A DNA stretch of 64,000 nucleotides from an uncultured Buttiauxella sp. (GTDB lineage Bacteria > Pseudomonadota > Gammaproteobacteria > Enterobacterales > Enterobacteriaceae): positions 1-64,000 of the forward strand of contig CAMLJN010000004.1 of assembly GCA_946480445.1 (NCBI GenBank), written 5' to 3'. Both the position numbers and the translations under genes were made by a program. Under the pieces are notes generated by a model. That model did not search any database, was not told where the DNA came from, and saw only the letters and a list, made by a program, of their open reading frames with translations. Positions 29,928-38,424 of this stretch are shown piece by piece. How positions within the stretch are numbered: position 1 is the stretch's first letter; each line of letters begins with the position of its first letter.

Positions 29928-31523
29928 GTGCTAGTTTCCAGTAACGTCACTATGCAGTTCGGCAGTAAGCCGCTGTTTGAAAATATCTCCGTCAAATTTG
30001 GCGGCGGCAATCGCTACGGCCTGATTGGCGCTAACGGTAGCGGTAAGTCCACCTTTATGAAGATCCTGGGCGGCGATTTAGAGCCGACTCTGGGCAACGT
30101 TTCTCTCGATCCTAACGAGCGCATCGGTAAGCTGCGCCAGGATCAGTTCGCCTTTGAAAAGTTCACCGTGCTCGATACGGTCATCATGGGCCACGCAGAA
30201 CTCTGGGAAGTCAAAGAAGAGCGCGACCGCATTTATGCTCTGCCAGAGATGAGCGAAGAGGACGGCTACAAAGTGGCCGACCTGGAAGTCACCTATGGTG
30301 AGATGGACGGGTACACCGCTGAAGCGCGTGCGGGCGAACTCCTGCTCGGCGTAGGGATCCCTGTGGAGCAGCATTACGGCCCGATGAGCGAAGTCGCTCC
30401 CGGCTGGAAACTGCGTGTTCTGCTGGCGCAGGCGCTGTTCTCCAACCCGGACATCCTGCTGCTCGATGAACCGACGAACAACCTGGACATCGACACCATT
30501 CGCTGGCTGGAAACCGTGCTCAACGAGCGCAACAGCACCATGATCATCATTTCGCACGACCGTCACTTCCTGAACATGGTCTGCACCCATATGGCGGATC
30601 TGGACTACGGCGAGCTGCGCGTCTACCCGGGCAACTATGATGAGTATATGACGGCGGCAACCCAGGCCCGCGAGCGTCTGCTGGCCGACAACGCCAAGAA
30701 AAAAGCGCAGATTGCCGACCTGCAATCCTTCGTTAGCCGCTTTAGCGCCAACGCTTCTAAATCGCGCCAGGCAACGTCCCGCGCCCGTCAGATTGATAAA
30801 ATCAAGCTTGATGAAGTGAAGGCGTCCAGCCGTCAGAACCCGTTCATTCGCTTCGAGCAGGATAAGAAACTGTTCCGTAACGCGCTGGAAGTCGAAGCGC
30901 TGAGCAAAGGCTTTGATGAAGGTCCGTTGTTTAAAGGCGTCAACCTGCTGGTTGAAGTGGGCGAGAAAGTGGCGGTACTGGGGACCAACGGCGTGGGTAA
31001 ATCAACCCTGCTGAAAACCCTGGTAGGCGAGCTGACGCCGGATGCCGGGACGGTGAAATGGTCCGAGAACGTGCAGCTGGGCTACTACGCGCAGGATCAC
31101 GAATACGAATTTGAAAATAACCTGACCGTGTTCGACTGGATGAGCCAGTGGATGCAGGAAGGCGACGACGAGCAGGCGGTGCGCAGCATCCTTGGCCGTC
31201 TGCTGTTCAGCCAGGACGACATTAAAAAGCCTGCAAAAGTGCTCTCCGGCGGTGAAAAAGGGCGCATGCTGTTTGGTAAGTTAATGATGGAGCGTCCAAA
31301 CGTGCTGGTCATGGATGAACCGACCAACCACCTTGATATGGAATCCATCGAATCGCTGAACATGGCGCTGGAAATGTATCCGGGCACGCTGATCTTCGTT
31401 TCTCACGACCGTGAATTTGTCAGCTCGCTGGCAACTCGCGTGATTGAGATTACGCCGGAGCGCGTCATCGACTTTACCGGCGGGTATGAAGATTACCTGC
31501 GCAGTAAAGGGATTGACGGTTAA
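29928..31523 (+). CDS. ybiT: ABC-F family ATPase YbiT
   Basis: A 531-residue soluble protein with two ABC domains and no membrane part, of the ABC-F family that acts at the ribosome. Walker A motifs are GANGSGKST and GTNGVGKST; both Walker B regions are [20 protein letters not shown] types, joined by a charged linker. The GTG at 29928 ([12 protein letters not shown]) follows AGGA and gives the family length; the longer open frame upstream is not supported. Confidence 0.95.
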   Translation: MLVSSNVTMQFGSKPLFENISVKFGGGNRYGLIGANGSGKSTFMKILGGDLEPTLGNVSLDPNERIGKLRQDQFAFEKFTVLDTVIMGHAELWEVKEERDRIYALPEMSEEDGYKVADLEVTYGEMDGYTAEARAGELLLGVGIPVEQHYGPMSEVAPGWKLRVLLAQALFSNPDILLLDEPTNNLDIDTIRWLETVLNERNSTMIIISHDRHFLNMVCTHMADLDYGELRVYPGNYDEYMTAATQARERLLADNAKKKAQIADLQSFVSRFSANASKSRQATSRARQIDKIKLDEVKASSRQNPFIRFEQDKKLFRNALEVEALSKGFDEGPLFKGVNLLVEVGEKVAVLGTNGVGKSTLLKTLVGELTPDAGTVKWSENVQLGYYAQDHEYEFENNLTVFDWMSQWMQEGDDEQAVRSILGRLLFSQDDIKKPAKVLSGGEKGRMLFGKLMMERPNVLVMDEPTNHLDMESIESLNMALEMYPGTLIFVSHDREFVSSLATRVIEITPERVIDFTGGYEDYLRSKGIDG

Positions 31524-31540
31524 GCTTCAACGCCGCGCGC

Positions 31541-31620
31541 CTTCACCCCAGACCCTCTCTCCCGGAGAGGGCATGAAAGGCTTTCGCCCTCTCCTTTAAG
31601 GGAGAGGGCCGGGGTGAGGC
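31541..31620. repeat. GC-rich palindromic repeat, copy 2 (two stem-loops)
   Basis: CTTCACCCC ... GGGGTGAGG form the outer arms, enclosing CCCTCTCTCCCGGAGAGGG and CCCTCTCCTTTAAGGGAGAGGG stems. It fills the gap between convergent ybiT and the GH31 gene, where it could end transcription from both sides. Confidence 0.8.
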
Positions 31621-31628
31621 GCTATCAG

Positions 31629-33992
31629 CTACAACCTCCAGTAATCCTGAACTTCCCCTTCAACCACCAGACGGCGCATCTCGCCCGCAGGCAGCGTCAG
31701 CTTCAGCTCCTTCCACGCCGGTTGATAATCACCTTTGCGGTTAAATGTGATATGGATTTCCTGCGCGCTACAGCGTATTTCCCAGTCCAGCCACAGAGCA
31801 TTGCCCTGTTGGTAGCCCCAGGATTCGCCGTCATCTTCGAACAGGCTTCCGCGGGAAGTGCCGCTCCCTTTCAGAGGATAAATCTTCAGCTCGCGCCCAT
31901 TATCCGCTGCGGCATCCACATGCGTGATGCGCGCCGAATGTGGCAGGGCCGCTCCGGCACGCACGAGCAGCGGCAGGCGTTCCAGCGGCGCGTCCACGAC
32001 GATAGTCTGCCCGGCGCTGTACCACTGGCCGCTGTAATAGTCGTACCAGCCTTCGCCGTTTGCCGGGAGCCAGACCTCGCGCGAACGCTGCCCTGGCTCC
32101 ACCACGCTGGCGACCAGTAAATCGCGCCCCAGCATAAAGTCGTCACATTCTTCGAAGGTTTGCGCATCGTGCTCATGGTCGAGGAAAGTAGATCGCAACA
32201 TGGGTTCGTCATCGGCGTGAGCCTGCCACAGCAGCGTGTAGAAATAGGGCAGCAGGCGATAGCGCGTTTCGATGGCGCTGCGGATGGCCGGGGTGGCGCT
32301 GGCATACATCCACGGCTCGTTCACCGTCTGGTCATCGTTCCAGGAGTGGATGGTAAAACGCGGATGCATCACGCCGTTTTGTACCCAGCGCACAAACAGT
32401 TCGGCGTCTGGTTTATCTCCGGAGAATCCGCCTACGTCGTGGCCAACGTTATACAGGCCGGACAGGCTCATCCCTACGCCCATGTGGGTGTTGTAGCGCA
32501 GCGTTGTCCAGTTAGTGCGATTATCGCCGCTCCAGGTTTGCACATAGCGCTGCATACCGGCGCAGCCCGAGCGGGAGATCAGATACGGCCGTTTTTCAGG
32601 GGCAAATTTTTGCTGCGCTTCAAGCGAGGCACGCATCATCAGCAGCGGCATTACCGGACGGATATTTTTGATGGCAATTTGTTCGCCAAATCCGTGGCAG
32701 CGGGCTTCGCCGTCCCACACTTCATATTCGTTGTTATCATTCCAGGTTGAGTCGATCCCCATTTCCAGCAGCTGGCTGGTGACGCCGTTCTGCCACCACG
32801 TCACCGTTTCCGGATTGGTGAAATCGAGGTGTGAACCTTCGTCGTCCCAGAAGCTTGAACGCTCAGGTGCGTCGTATTCGGAATCCTTAATAAACAGCCC
32901 GCGTTCCGCTACCTCGCCGTAGCGAGGATGATCCTGTAACAGGCACGGCTTGATGTTCGCCGCCAGCTTGATCCCGGCATCGTGGAACGCCTGGCTCATC
33001 ACCTTCGGCTGTGGGACTTTGTCGTGGTTCCAGTTAAAGACGTAGCGCTTATTGTTAATAGAGGTATAGCCCGACGAAAGCTGGAATGAGTCGCACGGAA
33101 TGGCGTGCTCCTGACACAGCCGGATAAAGTTCAACAGCTGCTGCTGGGCGTCCGGTGCGTCGGTGTAATGCATGGTGGACCCGCTGTAGCCAAGGCTCCA
33201 TTTCGGACCGAACAGGGTTTTACCCGTCAGGCGCACGAAAGTTTTCGTCACATCCAGCACCCGTGGGCCAAGGAACAGGTAATAATCGACATCGCCAGAT
33301 TCTGCCTGCCAGCGGCGGTAGGGCTGGTGATAGTTGTCGATCTCGTTGCCCAGATCCAGCCAGCAGCTGCTGAGGTTATCGTAAAACAGGCCGAAGCTGA
33401 CGTCCGGACGATGCGTGATGGTAAAAGGAATATGTTTGTAGAGCGGATCTGTGGATTCGGCGTTATAGCCCATCGCATCCAGGTTACGCATTTCATAGCG
33501 TTTGCCGGTGCGGGCGAGCGGGCCGGCTTTTTCACCCAGGCCATAATAACGTTCTTCTTTATAGCGACGCTGGTAGTGCGCCACGCCGTCGCCATGGGCA
33601 TTTAGCTGGTAGGCACTGGTCGGGCGGTCGCTTGCCAGCGCCTGCCATTCGCCGCTTTCATTTTTGTATTCCCATTCCAGCCACAGCGGCCGGTGCACGG
33701 TTACGCGCAGTTTATCGGTGCTAATGCGCAGCCTGTCTGCAAGTTCTTCGAGTGCGAAACCTGGCAGAGTAAAACCTTCCACACTTTCCCGGGGGCGTCC
33801 TTCCCAGGGGACGTCGCTGGCCGGTGCTATGCTCCAGGTACGGTTGAGGGCCAGCTTACTCTCGCGTTTGATAAGCACGCGAAACATGCCGTGTTCCAGG
33901 ACATAAAGGCACAGGCGATGCCTGTCGTCCACGTTCAGTTCAACGTGGTGAGCAGCAACGTTTAACAGCGTCCAGTTTTTCAACGTTTTCAT
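31629..33992 (-). CDS. Glycoside hydrolase family 31 (alpha-glucosidase-like)
   Basis: A 787-residue GH31 enzyme. The nucleophile is Asp419 in STWNDNNEYEVWD and the acid/base Asp490 in WSGDNRTNW; an N-terminal beta-sandwich and C-terminal beta domains flank the barrel. No signal peptide is seen, so it should act in the cytoplasm on an imported oligosaccharide. It is not YicI: the W-NDNNE motif resembles alpha-glucosidases rather than the KTDFGE of alpha-xylosidases. It lies 15 bp after an MFS permease gene on the same strand, making a two-gene operon opposite a LacI-type regulator. The gene set is absent from this place in E. coli. The exact sugar is unknown. Confidence 0.88.
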   Translation of the reverse strand: MKTLKNWTLLNVAAHHVELNVDDRHRLCLYVLEHGMFRVLIKRESKLALNRTWSIAPASDVPWEGRPRESVEGFTLPGFALEELADRLRISTDKLRVTVHRPLWLEWEYKNESGEWQALASDRPTSAYQLNAHGDGVAHYQRRYKEERYYGLGEKAGPLARTGKRYEMRNLDAMGYNAESTDPLYKHIPFTITHRPDVSFGLFYDNLSSCWLDLGNEIDNYHQPYRRWQAESGDVDYYLFLGPRVLDVTKTFVRLTGKTLFGPKWSLGYSGSTMHYTDAPDAQQQLLNFIRLCQEHAIPCDSFQLSSGYTSINNKRYVFNWNHDKVPQPKVMSQAFHDAGIKLAANIKPCLLQDHPRYGEVAERGLFIKDSEYDAPERSSFWDDEGSHLDFTNPETVTWWQNGVTSQLLEMGIDSTWNDNNEYEVWDGEARCHGFGEQIAIKNIRPVMPLLMMRASLEAQQKFAPEKRPYLISRSGCAGMQRYVQTWSGDNRTNWTTLRYNTHMGVGMSLSGLYNVGHDVGGFSGDKPDAELFVRWVQNGVMHPRFTIHSWNDDQTVNEPWMYASATPAIRSAIETRYRLLPYFYTLLWQAHADDEPMLRSTFLDHEHDAQTFEECDDFMLGRDLLVASVVEPGQRSREVWLPANGEGWYDYYSGQWYSAGQTIVVDAPLERLPLLVRAGAALPHSARITHVDAAADNGRELKIYPLKGSGTSRGSLFEDDGESWGYQQGNALWLDWEIRCSAQEIHITFNRKGDYQPAWKELKLTLPAGEMRRLVVEGEVQDYWRL

Positions 33993-34007
33993 CGTTCACT
34001 ATCCATT

Positions 34008-35309
34008 TCAGGCGCGCTTAGCGCGGCGTTCAGCAATAAAAGAAACCAGGAATACGGCGCCGACCAGGTCAAAGAAACCCATAGCGATAAACAGCGGGTT
34101 GTAGCCAATTTTGTCGGCGGTAACGCCAATCAGCAGGGAAAAGAGGAAGCTTGCGATCCACGCCGCCGATCCGCGCATACCGTTGACCGTGGCCATCTGT
34201 CCTTTATCAAAGGAGTCCACCACCAGCGCGCTTAACATGCAGGAGATGATCTGGTGGCCGAAGCCGCCCACGGAGATCAGGGCGATGGTGATATACGGGT
34301 CTTTGGTGATGGCGACCAGCGCCAGGGAGATCATCAGGAAAGCGCCGGTCACGGAGCTTGCGACGATAGAGTTGGTGCGAGTGCAGCCAAACCAGCGGGT
34401 ATAGAGTTTTGTCAGATAGCCGCTCGCCACGCTGCCGAGATCGGCGGCAAGGAACGGCAGCCAGGCGAACATCGCAATCTGTTTGAGATCCATACCGCGC
34501 TCGCTGGCCAGATACAGCGGAACCCAGAAGCTCAGCACGGCCCAGGCCGGTTCGGCCATAAATGCAGGGATGGCGATACCGTAAAAGCGTTTATTCTTGC
34601 CAACGGTTTTTAGTGCGGTCAGGAACGGCAGTTTTACGGCTGGCGGCTCGTTATCCTGCTTAATAAAGGCCAGTTCTTCTTTGCTCAGATTCGGGTGCTG
34701 CTCGGGGTTGTGGTAGAACAGCCACCACAGCACGACCCAAATCATCGCCAGCACGCCGGTGAACATAAAGGCACCCTGCCAGCCGAAGGAGGCGTGGGCG
34801 AAGTAGATAATCGGCGGGGCCAGCATGGCGCCAATTGAAAAGCCGACGCCCGCCCAGCCTGCGGCAATGGGTCGCTCCTTTTTCGGGAACCATTCACCGA
34901 TAGTTTTGGCGTTGGCGGGCGTGGCTGCCGCTTCCGCGCTGCCCATCACGAAACGCAGAATAGCGAGCTGTAACCAGCTCCCGGCCCCCGCGTGCAGCAT
35001 ACAAACCACGGCCCAGACGCTGGCGCAAACCAGGAAGCCGAGCTTCAGACCAATCACGTCGATAAGCCAGCCGCAAATGGGTTGGAAGAGGGTATAGGCC
35101 AGCTGAAATGCACCGACAATCCATGAGTATTGTTCGGTTGTAATGCCGAGGCTGGTTTTTAATTCCGGGGCGAGGATCCCCAGCGAGTTGCGGGTAATAT
35201 AGTTAACGGTGACGCCAAGTAAAAACAGCACCAGCACCCACCAGCGCAGATTGCGTATGCTGCGCCTTGTTTTTACCGCCGTTACATCCTGATGTAGGCC
35301 ATGACTCAT
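34008..35309 (-). CDS. MFS permease, anion:cation symporter type
   Basis: A 433-residue transporter with 12 membrane segments. The N-terminal VTVNYITRNSLGILAPELK and AEAAATPANAKTIGEWFPKKER motifs are those of the ACS group that includes hexuronate, glucarate and phthalate carriers. It probably brings in the substrate for the GH31 enzyme encoded immediately downstream. A TACCTGGAGAACGAC-type ribosome site precedes the ATG. Its promoter region shares the palindromic cluster with the divergent lacI-type gene. Confidence 0.87.
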   Translation of the reverse strand: MSHGLHQDVTAVKTRRSIRNLRWWVLVLFLLGVTVNYITRNSLGILAPELKTSLGITTEQYSWIVGAFQLAYTLFQPICGWLIDVIGLKLGFLVCASVWAVVCMLHAGAGSWLQLAILRFVMGSAEAAATPANAKTIGEWFPKKERPIAAGWAGVGFSIGAMLAPPIIYFAHASFGWQGAFMFTGVLAMIWVVLWWLFYHNPEQHPNLSKEELAFIKQDNEPPAVKLPFLTALKTVGKNKRFYGIAIPAFMAEPAWAVLSFWVPLYLASERGMDLKQIAMFAWLPFLAADLGSVASGYLTKLYTRWFGCTRTNSIVASSVTGAFLMISLALVAITKDPYITIALISVGGFGHQIISCMLSALVVDSFDKGQMATVNGMRGSAAWIASFLFSLLIGVTADKIGYNPLFIAMGFFDLVGAVFLVSFIAERRAKRA

Positions 35310-35401
35310 GTCGTTCTCCAGGTAGCAGGGTTTTTCTCTAATTGGTATAACAGCCTGTTGGCCGCGTACTCTTTATTAATCTGTTGATTTGTATTTATAT
35401 T

Positions 35402-35443
35402 TGTTCGAACACCCCGCAGCCTGCGGGAAAAGTTGTTCGACAA
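35402..35443. promoter_or_regulatory. Operator cluster between MFS and LacI-type genes
   Basis: TGTTCGAACA (35402-35411) is a perfect palindrome, and TTGTTCGACAA (35433-35443) repeats its half. Between them CCCGCAG C CTGCGGG (35413-35427) is a perfect hairpin. The central CG with TTGT arms suits a LacI-family operator pair, 31 bp or three helical turns apart, so the neighbouring repressor is the likely binder. Confidence 0.6.
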
Positions 35444-35485
35444 ATTGAGCCTAAATCAGATATAAACAAGCCAACAGCGGATTTG

Positions 35486-35608
35486 ATGCAAAAACTTTCA
35501 CAGGCAGGCGATGTCTCAGCTTTGATGGGTAAAATTACCAGTGAACAAGCCAGAGCAGGCGCAGTGAAAAATTTTTCATTTGCAAAATGGGCGCAGATCA
35601 CAGAATGA
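35486..35608 (+). CDS. Possible 40-residue small ORF coupled to the LacI-type gene
   Basis: The frame MQKLSQAGDVSALMGKITSE... ends in the TGA of an ATGA overlap with the regulator start at 35605, a common sign of translational coupling. An open frame continues upstream to a TTG at 35384 but would then cross the operator cluster. The ribosome site before ATG 35486 is weak (AGCGGA). I recognise no family. It may be a leader peptide, a fragment or chance. Confidence 0.3.
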   Translation: MQKLSQAGDVSALMGKITSEQARAGAVKNFSFAKWAQITE

Positions 35609-36681
35609 GCAAAAAGCTAAAAATCGCAGAAATTGCGGCGCGAACCGGGCTTTCCATCAGCACCGTTTCCCGCGTGCTGGCGGGCAAGGCCAACACCAGC
35701 GAAGCGGCAAAGCAAAAGGTCCTGGATTGTGCTCAGCAAAACGGTGTGCTTGAAGGGATGGCGGCGGGAAGGCTGCTGCTCAATAGCCTGGTGGTTTTCG
35801 CCCCGCAAAGAGCGTTTGAAGAGAGACTGGATGTCTTTTATTACCGCGTGATTCAGGGGATCGGTAAAGCGCTGGCGCCCCATGAGGTTCGGCTGCGCTA
35901 CTGTGCGCTTGAAGAGCACGACAGCGACGTAAACTTGTTTCTCGGCAAAATGAACGAAGCGCAAACGGAGGCGGCGATCCTGCTCGGTATCGACGATCCG
36001 CATATACACGATCTGGCTGCGGATCTCGCGAAGCCCTGCGTGCTGATCAACTGCCGCGACCGTAAAATGCGCCTGCCGGGGGTGGCCCCCGACCACCGAC
36101 AAATTGGGGAGTACGCGGCAAGCTACCTGTTTGAACTGGGTCATAAATCCGTGGTGAATTTACTTTGTCTGCGTCGCTATACCATGGAGCTGCGCCTGGC
36201 GGGCATTCGCGATGCCTGGGATGCGCAAAACCTGACGTTTAATGACGAGGAACATCTGATCGCCGCACAGAGCTTTAGCGCCAAAGAAAGCGAGCAGCTT
36301 GTTGAGGCTTTTCTGGCCCGGATGCCACGTAACAGTCTGCCGACGGCGCTGTTGGTCGGAGGCGATTATATGGCGGCCGGGGCGGTCAGCGCATTACAAA
36401 AGGCGGGGCTGCGGGTGCCGCAGGATATGTCGGTGATGAGCATCGACGGCTTTAACCTCGCGGCCATTCATGATGTGCCGCTCACCTCGCTGCATGTTCC
36501 GCGCGATGAACTCGGCGAAGAGGCGGTGCATCTTCTCCAGCAACGCTTAATTCGCCCGACGGCACCCACGGGTAATTTGCTGCTGAACGGCTCGCTTGCC
36601 GTACGCGATTCTGTCCGGCGTATTCGGCCTAATAAAATTCGTGCGCTGGTGAATAACAGCGGGCTTTATGACGAGGAATAA
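35605..36681 (+). CDS. LacI-family transcriptional regulator
   Basis: A 358-residue repressor. The helix-turn-helix KIAEIAARTGLSISTVSRVLAGKA spans residues 5-28 (shown here as two parts KIAEIAARTGLS and ISTVSRVLAGKA), then a periplasmic-binding-like domain with a typical C-terminal LTSLHVPRDELGEEAVHLL. The domain after the hinge is somewhat unusual (NSLVVFAPQRAFEERLDVFYYRVIQG). It is divergent from the MFS-GH31 operon with a palindromic cluster between, so it most likely represses that operon until its sugar is present. The start at 35605 was chosen because of the ATGA overlap and the family N-terminus. Confidence 0.88.
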   Translation: MSKKLKIAEIAARTGLSISTVSRVLAGKANTSEAAKQKVLDCAQQNGVLEGMAAGRLLLNSLVVFAPQRAFEERLDVFYYRVIQGIGKALAPHEVRLRYCALEEHDSDVNLFLGKMNEAQTEAAILLGIDDPHIHDLAADLAKPCVLINCRDRKMRLPGVAPDHRQIGEYAASYLFELGHKSVVNLLCLRRYTMELRLAGIRDAWDAQNLTFNDEEHLIAAQSFSAKESEQLVEAFLARMPRNSLPTALLVGGDYMAAGAVSALQKAGLRVPQDMSVMSIDGFNLAAIHDVPLTSLHVPRDELGEEAVHLLQQRLIRPTAPTGNLLLNGSLAVRDSVRRIRPNKIRALVNNSGLYDEE

Positions 36682-36779
36682 AAGCGTGGATGATTTAATT
36701 TATAAATAAATGCTAAACGGATACGTGGCTCAGGGTTGCGTCTTATTATTATCTCCCTACTATATGCCACGGAAGACTT

Positions 36780-37020
36780 GCAGTATCTCGTTAGGCGAGG
36801 CTCCTGTACAAACAGAGGTTACTGATCTGACGACGTCGAGAGACGCCCAAGATTAGGACAGGCTATATCGAGTCAAGGTATAACCCCAGGTAACTTCCTC
36901 ATATTCTGAGGATACGTTGTACAGTGCTAAAACCGAGACATGGAGATAGCTTTAGCATTCTCAATATCTTGCTTCGCCCCAGCTGAGTTCTGTTTATTTT
37001 TTAAAACAGCAATCGGGGAA
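36780..37020 (+). promoter_or_regulatory. M-box (ykoK leader) Mg2+ riboswitch
   Basis: The conserved M-box blocks are all present in order: TCGTTAGGCGAGGCTCCTG from 36788, GAGAGACGCCCAAGA near 36839, and TTGTACAGTGCTAAAACC ending near 36933. TGCTAAA ... TTTAGCA then pair, and the region before the start contains CTGTTT/AAAACAG plus CCCC that can pair with the GGGG of the ribosome site. These would form the expression platform. It sits in the 344-bp gap directly before an mgtE-type gene. Known M-boxes shut expression when Mg2+ is ample. Confidence 0.88.
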
Positions 37021-37025
37021 TCATC

Positions 37026-38075
37026 ATGACCTTTTCAACTAATACGGCTGCGCCATCGCGTACTACGCCTCAGGTGTTCTTGTCGGGAAAAAAACCGGCG
37101 GAACAAAATTATCACATTCTTGCTTATATGAGTCAGGACTTTATTGCGCTCTCGCCGGCCGTCACGGCTGAACATGCGCGAGAACAATTATTTACCGGCA
37201 TTAAAAATGAGCACATCCCGCCGCAGGCATTTGTCGTGGATGAGGAAGGCTATCTGCTGGGTTTAGTGTCCGTAAAGGCTTTATTACAGGCGGATAAAGA
37301 CAAACTGGTGAGTGAGTTGCTGCGAACGGCTTATTTTTCTTTAAGCCCGGACCAGCCGAGGCATGAAGCCAGTATTCTCATCAAAAAAGCAGCCTCAAAC
37401 TACATTCCCGTCCTGAGCTATGGCAAGGTGAAAGGGGTGATGGGGCCGCAGGAAATCGCTCAGCTGATGGAGGATGAGACGACGCTGGACAGCCAGCTAC
37501 AGGGCGCGTCCTCGCCGCTTGACACCCCGTATCTGCAAAGCAGCGTCTTTACGCTGTGGCGGAAAAGATCGGTCTGTCTGCTGCTGCTGTTTGTCGCCGA
37601 GGCTTATACCAGTACGGTCATCAAATCGTTTGAGGAACAGCTGGAAGCGGCCATTGCGCTGGCATTCTTTATTCCTTTATTGATTGGCACCGGCGGTAAT
37701 ACCGGCACACAAATAACCTCGACGTTAGTCCGGGCCATGGCGCTGGGGGAGGTCGGGCTTAAAGATCTTGGCGCAATATTACGCAAAGAAATATCCGCTT
37801 CGGTATTAATAGCTTTAACCATTGGTACCGCTGGTTTTCTGCGGGCGTGGATGTTAGGGGTTGGCACGGAAGTGATGATGGTGGTGAGTTTAACGCTGAT
37901 TGCGATTACCGTGTGGAGCGCAATTGTCTCATCCATTATTCCGATGGTGTTGCGTAGGGTAAATATAGATCCGGCGGTGGTCTCGGCTCCGTTTATTACT
38001 ACGCTGATCGACGGCACCGGCCTGCTTATTTATTTTGAAATTGCCAAAGTGATGCTGACCGATTTAGCGGTATAA
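37026..38075 (+). CDS. mgtE: MgtE-type magnesium transporter
   Basis: A 349-residue protein. A pair of CBS domains covers about residues 30-150, followed by the five-helix MgtE pore domain with FIPLLIGTGGNTGTQ and the Mg2+-selectivity stretch SAPFITTLIDGTGLLIYF. The N-terminal MgtE-N regulatory domain of the long family members is missing, so gating may differ. E. coli lacks mgtE. Control by the upstream M-box fits an Mg2+ import role. The GGGGAATC ribosome site could be masked by the riboswitch. A terminator follows. Confidence 0.92.
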   Translation: MTFSTNTAAPSRTTPQVFLSGKKPAEQNYHILAYMSQDFIALSPAVTAEHAREQLFTGIKNEHIPPQAFVVDEEGYLLGLVSVKALLQADKDKLVSELLRTAYFSLSPDQPRHEASILIKKAASNYIPVLSYGKVKGVMGPQEIAQLMEDETTLDSQLQGASSPLDTPYLQSSVFTLWRKRSVCLLLLFVAEAYTSTVIKSFEEQLEAAIALAFFIPLLIGTGGNTGTQITSTLVRAMALGEVGLKDLGAILRKEISASVLIALTIGTAGFLRAWMLGVGTEVMMVVSLTLIAITVWSAIVSSIIPMVLRRVNIDPAVVSAPFITTLIDGTGLLIYFEIAKVMLTDLAV

Positions 38076-38081
38076 GCTGCG

Positions 38082-38115
38082 ACGGGGAGTTTATTCTCCC
38101 CGTTAGTTAGTTTTT
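38082..38115 (+). terminator. Intrinsic terminator of mgtE
   Basis: ACGGGGAG and CTCCCCGT form an 8-bp stem around TTTATT, followed by TAGTTAGTTTTT. It separates mgtE from the mgtC leader. Confidence 0.85.
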
Positions 38116-38183
38116 ACTGGGCGATGGCGAATTAAGAGTAGCAAACGGCCATTAATATCTTTATTATCGCACGCGAATTTTTA

Positions 38184-38288
38184 ATGAAGAGGATTACTGC
38201 ATTGGACACTTGTCCCGAACGATTACAGCAGGTTCATGCGGTAAGATAGCCCGGTTTTATCGGCCCTGTCTTAACCGCTCGTTAAGAC
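38184..38288 (+). promoter_or_regulatory. mgtC leader with possible uORF and hairpin
   Basis: The 309-bp gap before mgtC carries a 21-codon frame MKRITALDTCPERLQQVHAV... (38184-38249) and then a perfect 8-bp hairpin GTCTTAAC/GTTAAGAC (38268-38288), followed by a pyrimidine-rich run. In Salmonella the mgtC leader senses ATP and proline through short ORFs and stem-loops; here only the general plan is visible. The uORF has no good ribosome site. Confidence 0.35.
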
Positions 38289-38424
38289 GGTGGATTCCCT
38301 CCTGTGTTTCCTTCTGTCCTTCCCATGATGTTGCTTAACGGCTGCATCAGCGCCTTCTGTAATCCATTTTATTCACCCTTAGAAGTACCGACCGGAAAAC
38401 GATCCCGGCGGAATGAGGTATATC

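Noticed and set aside
31629-33992. Assignment of the GH31 gene as yicI and the MFS as yicJ
   Set aside because: The nucleophile motif is WNDNNE rather than KTDFGE, and the permease is of the ACS/MFS type rather than the GPH symporter YicJ.
36700-36720. Possible PhoP box upstream of the M-box (reverse GTTTA-N6-ATTTA)
   Set aside because: One half site deviates, and the orientation is opposite to mgtE; AT-rich sequence makes chance matches common.
36780-37020. tRNA-like gene in the 344-bp gap before mgtE
   Set aside because: Blocks resembling stems fit the M-box layout instead; no anticodon arm or CCA-type end is present.
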